From positions 1-46,985 of the forward strand of contig JAEDJD010000015.1 in the NCBI GenBank assembly GCA_016296505.1: 46,985 nucleotides of DNA. The letters run 5' to 3'. Below are positions 41,323 to 46,985 of the stretch, piece after piece. Both the position numbers and the translations under genes were made by a program. The first letter of the stretch is position 1. Every line of letters starts with the position of its first letter. Below the pieces are notes generated by a model. That model made no database searches. It saw only the letters and a list, made by a program, of their open reading frames with translations, and was not told where the DNA came from. The DNA is from Oscillospiraceae bacterium (GTDB taxonomy: Bacteria; Bacillota; Clostridia; Oscillospirales; Ruminococcaceae).

Positions 41323-41508
41323 CAGTTTGTCGAGAAACTTACGGGTGCGCACACCGAAGGTGAAATAAAAGTTTTGGTCGAGCTTTTTCAAAAGCTCGCG
41401 GATTCTTAGGGCAGCGCCCCATTTTTAATGGGCCACTTCCCCCATGATTGATCTCTATACCTTTCTTGTGTGATTCTAACTCAGAACAGAGGACTTTATC
41501 TACAAGCT
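41323..41508. mobile_element. Structured non-coding repeat element inserted after a terminator hairpin
   Basis: 186 bases between two copies of a terminator hairpin. The first part (41328-41381, 54 bases) is identical to 46932-46985 at the right edge of the window. It holds several stems: TCGAGAAACTT/AAGTTTTGGTCGA as outer arms, GGTG/CACC inside, GAGCTTTT/AAAAGCTC (41380-41397), GGGC/GCCC near 41409, and CCCATT/AATGGG near 41418-41432. No coding frame with a ribosome binding site is seen. A MITE-like or retro-type element is one reading; recombination between repeats is another. Confidence 0.55.
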
Positions 41509-41558
41509 GAACTGCCCTGTATCCGGAAAGATACAGGGCAGCTTTTATTTTTTATTTT
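41509..41558 (+). terminator. Terminator hairpin, copy B, with T-run
   Basis: Perfect 12-bp stem CTGCCCTGTATC / GATACAGGGCAG with loop CGGAAA, then TTTTATTTTTTATTTT. This is the intact rightward terminator for the zinc-ribbon gene pair, now 221 bases away from copy A. Its T-run overlaps the end of the leftward gene at 41545. Confidence 0.85.
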
Positions 41559-41949
41559 GGTTCGGCTGATCATGCTTTCGGGAGACGCGTGCGCGAAATT
41601 TCTGCCATTCGAGCTTTGTACGCGCAATCAGCTGCCTGCACTTGTTCCGCACCATTGCAAGCGTTCGGGTATCTTCCGGAAACAGTAAGCGCAGGACGCC
41701 GATTGCGACGCCGAATGTGACGATTTTTTCCGGCGTTCCCGGCATCCAGAGGACGCCAAGCCAGATAGACCCGATTTTCAACATCGTTGGAATGTTCAGA
41801 TACCAGCCAATTCCGACTGCACAATATGCCCAGCCATTTGTAATGAACCAAGCGATTGCCAAGGAAATCAGCAGATGCGGATTCGTCAGCGCACGCAGCC
41901 ACGGACGCAGCTTATCCTTGAGGTTTAGCTTGGGGTGCTTTCTTTTCAT
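41545..41949 (-). CDS. Conserved small membrane protein
   Basis: 134 residues from ATG 41949 behind GGAAGG; the longer frame to 42090 lacks a site and runs in another gene. The start lies 38 bases inside the end of the upstream gene. Two to three membrane segments: LLISLAIAWFITNGWAYCAVGIG, IGSIWLGVLW and VTFGVAIGVLRLLF. NLKDKLRPWLRALTNPH before and the basic, Gln/Lys-rich tail after are cytoplasmic by the positive-inside rule. No named family recognised; the ITNGW..W pattern looks conserved. Confidence 0.72.
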   Translation of the reverse strand: MKRKHPKLNLKDKLRPWLRALTNPHLLISLAIAWFITNGWAYCAVGIGWYLNIPTMLKIGSIWLGVLWMPGTPEKIVTFGVAIGVLRLLFPEDTRTLAMVRNKCRQLIARTKLEWQKFRARVSRKHDQPNQNKK

Positions 41950-42775
41950 ATTGTAACAGACCTTCCGGTTCTTTCGCCTTTTCCTGCGCGACAACTGGGA
42001 TGAATGCGGCGGCAATGCTATGTTTGCCGCGCTGTTGTACATAGATTCTGCCGATCGCAGAAAAGACAGCGGCTCCGATAAAATTAACAAATAGATCCTT
42101 CAGCGTATCGGTCAGACCGATATCCAGATAGCCGTCAAGGATAATCTGTTTGCCGTCTGCGGTTTCGATGATGGTACGTGTGATTTTTTGTACTGCAATG
42201 GGGATGTTTTGCCTTGTTTCATCGAGCGTGACGGATTGGAATTCTGCCAGCAGCGTATCCTTTTGCATATCAAGCGCAAAGAGATGATCCATTGAAAATT
42301 CAAAGAATTCCCAGAAAATACCGATGGTCATGGAAAAGCAAAAAGCGACCAGCGCAAGGAAATTTGGCGACAGCCGAAATTTGATGTTATGATTTTCATT
42401 GAGCAGATCGACAAGGCAAAAGCCAAATGCCGCAAAGAGAAATCCGTTGATTGTGTGCAGCATCGTATCCCATAGCGGATATTTGATATAGAAGCAAGCG
42501 ATTTCGCCCAGCACCTCTGCACAGAAAATGAAAATCAGAACAGTGATTTCCAACAGGGTCGGCAGCTTGATATGCAGCTTGCGCTCGACAAAAGAGGGCG
42601 TCATGAACAGAACAAGCGTCAGCAGACAAGTAAACAAACTTTCCCATTGCTGCGCAAAAGCGCTTCGGATGGCAATGCCGATCACAAGGATACGAAGTAC
42701 CATCCAGACGATGACTGTCGCGCGGTTTTTTCGTTTCATTTCTGTCGACAGCGCGGATTGACCTTTGTTTGTCAT
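41912..42775 (-). CDS. Polytopic membrane protein of the DUF2238/YjdF type
   Basis: 287 residues from ATG 42775 behind GGAGGGC. About six membrane segments. WDTMLHTINGFLFAAFGF with an Asp and His inside the membrane, and FSMTIGIFWEFFEFSMD with two Glu, match the conserved blocks of YjdF/DUF2238 proteins; DIGLTDTLKDLFVNFIGA is a third. The tail (EKAKEPEGLLQYEKKAPQ) is soluble. Biochemical role unknown. Translationally coupled to the next gene through the overlap. Its leader has an internal terminator. Confidence 0.82.
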   Translation of the reverse strand: MTNKGQSALSTEMKRKNRATVIVWMVLRILVIGIAIRSAFAQQWESLFTCLLTLVLFMTPSFVERKLHIKLPTLLEITVLIFIFCAEVLGEIACFYIKYPLWDTMLHTINGFLFAAFGFCLVDLLNENHNIKFRLSPNFLALVAFCFSMTIGIFWEFFEFSMDHLFALDMQKDTLLAEFQSVTLDETRQNIPIAVQKITRTIIETADGKQIILDGYLDIGLTDTLKDLFVNFIGAAVFSAIGRIYVQQRGKHSIAAAFIPVVAQEKAKEPEGLLQYEKKAPQAKPQG

Positions 42776-42843
42776 AGTATGCCCTCCTATTTTTATATTA
42801 TTGTATGCAGTTCTGATGGAAAAATTGCTGGTGCAGACGCGAT

Positions 42844-42871
42844 GAAAAAAAGCAGAGCATATGCTCTGCTT
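42844..42871 (-). terminator. Terminator inside the leader of the DUF2238 gene
   Basis: AAGCAGAGCAT (42850-42860) pairs perfectly with ATGCTCTGCTT (42861-42871) and seven T follow on the minus strand. It lies between the leftward promoter at 42968-42996 and the gene start at 42775, with no other leftward gene to the right, so it is either an attenuator or the end of a small RNA. Confidence 0.75.
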
Positions 42872-42967
42872 CTCGAAAATAAAATGAGGTCAAATCAAAA
42901 TGTGTAGAACAAAAGAAAGGAGACAACAAAACGAGTGAAAATAACATTACATTATTTCACCGTTTTC

Positions 42968-42996
42968 ATTATACAACAAAAGTGGAAAACAGTCAA
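42968..42996 (-). promoter_or_regulatory. Leftward promoter of the membrane-protein pair
   Basis: Minus-strand TTGACT (42991-42996), 17-base spacer, TATAAT (42968-42973). Start near 42961, leader of about 185 bases. The leader starts with a stem GTGAAAATAACA / TGTTATTTTCAC-like (42934-42960) and then has the terminator at 42844-42871. An AT-rich stretch 42997-43151 to its right holds nothing recognised. Confidence 0.75.
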
Positions 42997-43151
42997 CTGT
43001 TTTTTTGCTTTTTCAGGGTTGTTTTCCATATTTTCGTCAGATTATCCAAAATATTCAAAAATCAAACCGCTTGTTTTTAACATATAGAGCGTATGATCCC
43101 TGCGGAAATTCAGTCAATTCGTGAAAAATCATCGAAAATTAGGGAAACAGC

Positions 43152-43180
43152 TTTACAATCAGCGTAATTTGTGGTATAAT
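43152..43180 (+). promoter_or_regulatory. Promoter of nifJ
   Basis: TTTACA (43152-43157), 17-base spacer, TATAAT (43175-43180); start near 43187, leader of about 86 bases ending in GGAGG (43259-43263). Confidence 0.82.
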
Positions 43181-43272
43181 AAATAAGCAAAATTCTGCAC
43201 CGGCGCGGATTGCGTTCGCTTCGGCGTAGATGAAAGCCTATATTCTACTATAATAATTGGAGGTACATTCTT

Positions 43273-46200
43273 ATGGCTATCGTTCGTAAGAAGAAGACGA
43301 TGGACGGCAATAATGCTGCTGCATATGTGTCCTACGCCTTCACGGAAGTCGCTGGTATCTATCCGATCACGCCTTCCAGCCCGATGGCAGACTACGTTGA
43401 TCAGTGGTCCGCACAGGGCGTCAAGAACATTTTTGGCACAACCGTCAAGGTTGAGGAGATGCAGTCTGAGGCTGGTGCTGCCGGTACGGTTCATGGCTCC
43501 CTGAATGCTGGTGCGCTGACTACAACCTACACTGCTTCGCAGGGCCTTCTCCTGATGATCCCGAATATGTATAAAATCGCTGGTGAGCTGCTGCCCTGCG
43601 TGTTCCATGTATCTGCACGCTGCGTCGCTTCCCACGCACTGAACATTTTCGGCGACCATTCTGACGTTTATGCCTGCCGCCAGACCGGTTTTGCAATGCT
43701 CGCAGAAACCAATACGCAGGAGGTTATGGACCTTGCTGCTGTTGCGCATCTTGCGTCCATTAAGAGCCGCGTTCCGTTCATCAACTTCTTTGATGGTTTC
43801 CGTACCTCTCACGAGATCCAGAAGATCTCCGTATGGGATTATGATGATCTGAAGGAAATGTGCGATATGGATGCTGTAAAGGCATTCCGTCAGCGCGCAC
43901 TGAATCCGGAAAAGCCGACAATGCGCGGCTCTCACGAGAATGGCGATATCTTCTTCCAGCATCGTGAAGCCTGCAATAGCTACTATGACGCAGTTCCGGC
44001 GATTGTCGAAGAATATATGGATAAGGTCAATGCAAAGCTCGGTACGGATTATAAGCTGTTCAACTACTACGGCGCTGCCGACGCAGACCGCGTGATCGTT
44101 GCAATGGGTTCTATCTGCGACGTTGCAGAGGAAGTCATTGATTACCTGAACAAGAAGGGCGAGAAGGTCGGTATCATTAAGGTACGCCTGTTCCGTCCGT
44201 TCTCTGCTGAGAAGCTCGTTGAGGCAATTCCGGCGTCTGCAAAGACCATTGCTGTCCTTGACAGAACCAAGGAGCCTGGCTCTATCGGCGAGCCGCTGTT
44301 CCTCGACGTTGTCACTGCTCTGAATGTTACCGGCAAGACCGGCATCAAGGTGATCGGCGGCCGTTACGGTCTCGGCTCTAAGGATACGCCGCCTGCATCT
44401 GTCTTTGCAGTATTTGCAGAGCTTGCAAAGGCTGATCCGAAGCCGCAGTTCACCCTCGGCATCACGGATGACGTCACCAACCTCTCTCTGGCTGAGGAGG
44501 AAGCTCCGAATACCGCGGCAGAGGGCACAATCGAGTGCAAGTTCTGGGGCCTCGGCGGCGACGGTACTGTTGGCGCAAACAAGGACTCCATCAAGATTAT
44601 CGGCGACCATACCGATAAATACGTTCAGGCATACTTCCAGTATGACTCCAAGAAGACCGGCGGTATTACCATTTCGCACCTGCGCTTTGGCGATCAGCCG
44701 ATTAAGAGCCCATACTACATCAACAAGGCTGACTTTGTTGCCTGCCATAACCCGTCCTATGTTACCAAGGGCTATAAGATGGTCAACGACGTTAAGCCGG
44801 GCGGTGTATTCCTCATCAGCTGCCAGTGGACAGACGAAGAGCTGAACGAGCACCTCACCGCTGACGCCAAGCAGTACATCGCAAAGAATAATATTCAGCT
44901 CTATACCGTTAATGCAATCGACCTTGCAGCAAAGATCGGTCTGGGCAAGCGTACCAATACCGTTCTCCAGTCTGCATTCTTCTCCCTTTCTAAGGTTCTG
45001 CCGGAGGCTGAAGCAATCAGCTACATGAAGGAAAAGGCTCAGAAGTTCATGAAGAAGGGCATCGAGATCGTCAAGATGAACGAGGCTGCTATTGACGCTG
45101 GTGCAACTGCATACCATAAGGTCGAGGTTCCGGCTGATTGGGCAAATGCACAGGATAATAGCGTTGCTGAAAAGCTGAACGGTGCAGAGAAGCTCGTTAA
45201 GATGGTTGACGGCATCATGAATCCTGTCGGCAAGATGCTCGGCGATACGCTGCCGGTTTCTGCCTTCACCGATCACGTTGACGGTACCTTTGAGCAGGGC
45301 GCGTCTGCTTACGAGAAGCGCGGCGTTGCTGTTATGGTTCCGGAGTGGAATGCAGATACCTGTGCAAAGTGTAACCGCTGCGCATTTGTCTGCCCGCACG
45401 CAACAATTCGTCCGTTCGCTCTGACAGAGGCTGAAGTTGCTGCTGCACCGGAGAACACCAAGATTGCTCCGAAGCCGATCGTCAAGACCGAGTACAAGTA
45501 CACCCTCGCAGTTTCTGCAATGGACTGCATGGGCTGCGGCGTCTGCATCGGCGTCTGCCCGACAAACTCCCTGAAGATGGTTGCAAGAGAGTCTCAGGAA
45601 GCACAGCAGGCAGTATTCGATTACTGCGTCGCAAATGTTACCGAGAAGAAGGAAGTCGCAACCGACGCAACGGTTATCTCCAGCCAGTACAAGAAGCCGC
45701 TGCTTGAGTTCTCCGGCTCCTGCGCAGGCTGCGCTGAGACCTCCTATGCTCGTCTCATCACCCAGCTTTTCGGTTCCAGAATGTATGTATCCAATGCAAC
45801 AGGATGCTCCTCCATTTGGGGCGGTCCGGCTGCAACATCTCCGTATACCGTTGACGCAAATGGTCACGGTCCGGCATGGGCAAACTCCCTGTTCGAGGAT
45901 AATGCTGAGCACGGTCTCGGTATGTACCTCGGTCAGAAGGCAATCCGCGATCGTCTGATCGAAAAGGTTCAGAATATCCTGAACGCAGAGCAGGCGTCTG
46001 CTGAGCTGAAGGCTGCTGCACAGGCTTATCTCGATACCGTCAATGACGGTGCAAAGAATGGCGACGCGACTGAGGCTCTCGTTGCTGAACTGGAAAAGAT
46101 TGCTGATAAGTGCGATAACTGCGCTGATATCTATGAGAACCGCAGCTTCCTCGCAAAGAAGTCCGTCTGGATCTTCGGCGGCGACGGCTGGGCATATGAT

Positions 46201-46806
46201 ATCGGTTTCGGCGGTCTGGATCACGTTCTGGCTACCGGCGAAGATGTCAACATCATGGTATTCGATACCGAGGTTTATTCCAATACTGGCGGTCAGGCTT
46301 CTAAGTCCTCGAATATCGGTCAGGTTGCACAGTTCGCAGCAGCAGGTAAGGCAATTGCAAAGAAGCGCCTTGCTGATATTGCAATGAGCTACGGCTACAT
46401 CTATGTTGCACAGATCGCTATGGGCGCTGACATGAACCAGACGCTCAAGGCAATCAAAGAGGCTGAGGCTTATCCGGGTCCGTCCCTCATCATCGGCTAT
46501 GCACCGTGCGAGATGCACTCCATTAAGGGCGGCATGATGAATTGCCAGGCTGAAATGGAAAAGGCTGTCAAGTGCGGCTATTGGAATAACTTCCGTTATG
46601 ATCCGAGACTTGCTGCTGAGGGCAAGAATCCGTTCCAGCTCGATTCTAAGGCTCCGACCGAGTCTTATCAGGACTTTATCATGGGCGAGGCTCGTTACAG
46701 TGCACTGACCCGTTCCTTCCCGGAGCGCGCAAAGGAACTGTTCGAGAAGGCAGAGCAGTCTGCAGCGGATCGTTATGCTTACCTCACCAAGCTTGCTGAA
46801 AAGTAA
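43273..46806 (+). CDS. nifJ: Pyruvate:ferredoxin (flavodoxin) oxidoreductase
   Basis: Oxidises pyruvate with CoA to acetyl-CoA, CO2 and reduced ferredoxin. 1177 residues, one fused chain. Domain I begins with GNNAAAYVSYAFTEVAGIYP and PSSPMADYVDQW. Two [4Fe-4S] motifs lie at Cys697/700/703/707 and Cys752/755/758/762. The proximal cluster Cys817 and Cys820 are in SCAGCAET. The thiamine site is GDGWAYDIGFGG followed by DTEVYSNTGGQASKSS. A monocistronic gene with its own promoter and strong terminator. It has strong codon bias, which leaves a long open frame on the other strand. Confidence 0.97.
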   Translation: MAIVRKKKTMDGNNAAAYVSYAFTEVAGIYPITPSSPMADYVDQWSAQGVKNIFGTTVKVEEMQSEAGAAGTVHGSLNAGALTTTYTASQGLLLMIPNMYKIAGELLPCVFHVSARCVASHALNIFGDHSDVYACRQTGFAMLAETNTQEVMDLAAVAHLASIKSRVPFINFFDGFRTSHEIQKISVWDYDDLKEMCDMDAVKAFRQRALNPEKPTMRGSHENGDIFFQHREACNSYYDAVPAIVEEYMDKVNAKLGTDYKLFNYYGAADADRVIVAMGSICDVAEEVIDYLNKKGEKVGIIKVRLFRPFSAEKLVEAIPASAKTIAVLDRTKEPGSIGEPLFLDVVTALNVTGKTGIKVIGGRYGLGSKDTPPASVFAVFAELAKADPKPQFTLGITDDVTNLSLAEEEAPNTAAEGTIECKFWGLGGDGTVGANKDSIKIIGDHTDKYVQAYFQYDSKKTGGITISHLRFGDQPIKSPYYINKADFVACHNPSYVTKGYKMVNDVKPGGVFLISCQWTDEELNEHLTADAKQYIAKNNIQLYTVNAIDLAAKIGLGKRTNTVLQSAFFSLSKVLPEAEAISYMKEKAQKFMKKGIEIVKMNEAAIDAGATAYHKVEVPADWANAQDNSVAEKLNGAEKLVKMVDGIMNPVGKMLGDTLPVSAFTDHVDGTFEQGASAYEKRGVAVMVPEWNADTCAKCNRCAFVCPHATIRPFALTEAEVAAAPENTKIAPKPIVKTEYKYTLAVSAMDCMGCGVCIGVCPTNSLKMVARESQEAQQAVFDYCVANVTEKKEVATDATVISSQYKKPLLEFSGSCAGCAETSYARLITQLFGSRMYVSNATGCSSIWGGPAATSPYTVDANGHGPAWANSLFEDNAEHGLGMYLGQKAIRDRLIEKVQNILNAEQASAELKAAAQAYLDTVNDGAKNGDATEALVAELEKIADKCDNCADIYENRSFLAKKSVWIFGGDGWAYDIGFGGLDHVLATGEDVNIMVFDTEVYSNTGGQASKSSNIGQVAQFAAAGKAIAKKRLADIAMSYGYIYVAQIAMGADMNQTLKAIKEAEAYPGPSLIIGYAPCEMHSIKGGMMNCQAEMEKAVKCGYWNNFRYDPRLAAEGKNPFQLDSKAPTESYQDFIMGEARYSALTRSFPERAKELFEKAEQSAADRYAYLTKLAEK

Positions 46807-46838
46807 TTGATTCGCAGCTATCGTTTCATAGCATCATG

Positions 46839-46879
46839 CAAGCCGTCTGTGTACTGTGGTACATGGACGGCTTGTTTTT
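46839..46879 (+). terminator. Terminator of nifJ
   Basis: 16-bp stem (46839-46854 with 46859-46874; CAAGCCGTC paired to GACGGCTTG, two G-U pairs), followed by five T. Confidence 0.9.
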
Positions 46880-46899
46880 ATGTATATACAGATAAAAAA

Positions 46900-46926
46900 A
46901 GAACCTCTCATTGATTGAGAGGTTCT
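46900..46926 (-). terminator. Second hairpin after nifJ
   Basis: AGAACCTCTCA (46900-46910) pairs perfectly with TGAGAGGTTCT (46916-46926). On the minus strand seven T follow, so it could also end a leftward gene beyond the window. The repeat element begins directly after it. Confidence 0.75.
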
Positions 46927-46985
46927 CAGCCTGTCGAGAAACTTACGGGTGCGCACACCGAAGGTGAAATAAAAGTTTTGGTCGA
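46925..46985. repeat. Second copy of the structured repeat element, cut by the window end
   Basis: 46932-46985 is identical over 54 bases to 41328-41381. Including the CTCAG just before, 61 bases match with two differences. In both places the element starts immediately after a terminator hairpin ending in CT. It continues past the window edge. Confidence 0.85.

Noticed and set aside
42791..42949. About 49-codon leader frame through the leader terminator of the DUF2238 gene
   Set aside because: No ribosome binding site and a composition dominated by the AT-rich leader; not a convincing leader peptide.
42935..43087. 51-codon GTG frame behind AAAGGAG, in the nifJ/DUF2238 gap
   Set aside because: Spacing to the site is long, the frame overlaps a leftward promoter, and no rightward promoter is seen before it.
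43159..46518. 1119-codon open frame on the minus strand covering nifJ
   Set aside because: It is a codon-bias shadow: nifJ avoids the codons that would give minus-strand stops. It has no family similarity, no ribosome binding site, and nifJ has full motifs.

Overview
The window looks like chromosomal DNA of an anaerobic, fibre-degrading Firmicute of the Ruminococcus type (Oscillospiraceae). The evidence is a galactanase carrying a type I dockerin behind a Thr-rich linker, a GH94 cellobiose phosphorylase, pyruvate:ferredoxin oxidoreductase, bifunctional AdhE, sodium-pump decarboxylase subunits, a SpoVAC protein, AGGAGG-type ribosome binding sites and many TTGACA-17-TATAAT promoters. This is inference from gene content; no 16S rRNA is present.

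Layout. 1-3400: decayed start of an isochorismatase-type hydrolase, then asnB-pyrB leftward. 3460-3720: a single tRNA-Leu(CAA) with its own promoter and terminator. 3989-8060: rightward split transketolase, a MurL-type peptidoglycan epimerase, a small membrane protein and a tautomerase. 8061-18455: leftward rpoB-rpoC, a BspA-type leucine-rich surface protein and spoVAC. The rpoB promoter faces an equally good opposing promoter that drives a short terminated RNA. 18638-22470: rightward pyrF-pyrK-pyrD, a histidine phosphatase and ruvX. 22523-24293: a small hydrophobic protein (leftward), then trmL and degV. 24401-29770: Na+ decarboxylase gamma and beta subunits, adhE and an APH-type kinase. 29887-32110: cellulosomal GH53 (leftward). 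32238-34144: a hypothetical anchored protein and ychF. 34413-40225: leftward lipoprotein, LUD protein, XRE regulator and cellobiose phosphorylase. 40345-41262: two zinc-ribbon membrane paralogues. 41288-41558: a structured repeat element between two copies of a terminator hairpin. 41545-42996: two leftward membrane proteins behind a leader with an internal terminator. 43152-46879: nifJ. At the right edge a second copy of the repeat element begins, again directly after a terminator hairpin.

The metabolic genes fit together. Plant galactan and cellobiose are cleaved (GH53, GH94), sugars pass through the pentose phosphate pathway (transketolase), and pyruvate is oxidised to acetyl-CoA and reduced ferredoxin (NifJ). 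Acetyl-CoA is reduced to ethanol (AdhE), while decarboxylation is linked to Na+ export (OadB/OadG). Pyrimidine genes are split between pyrB (next to asnB) and pyrFKD.

Most unusual items: (1) the repeat element placed immediately after terminator hairpins at two loci, with the hairpin duplicated at one; (2) overlapping face-to-face promoters at the rpoB leader giving RNAs with complementary 5' ends; (3) PyrB with a fused PyrI-like zinc domain but no allosteric domain; (4) MurL in a Firmicute setting; (5) a 91-residue acidic RpoB tail; (6) a terminator inside a membrane-protein leader. All coordinates, motifs and spacings were read by eye; no searches or folding programs were run.
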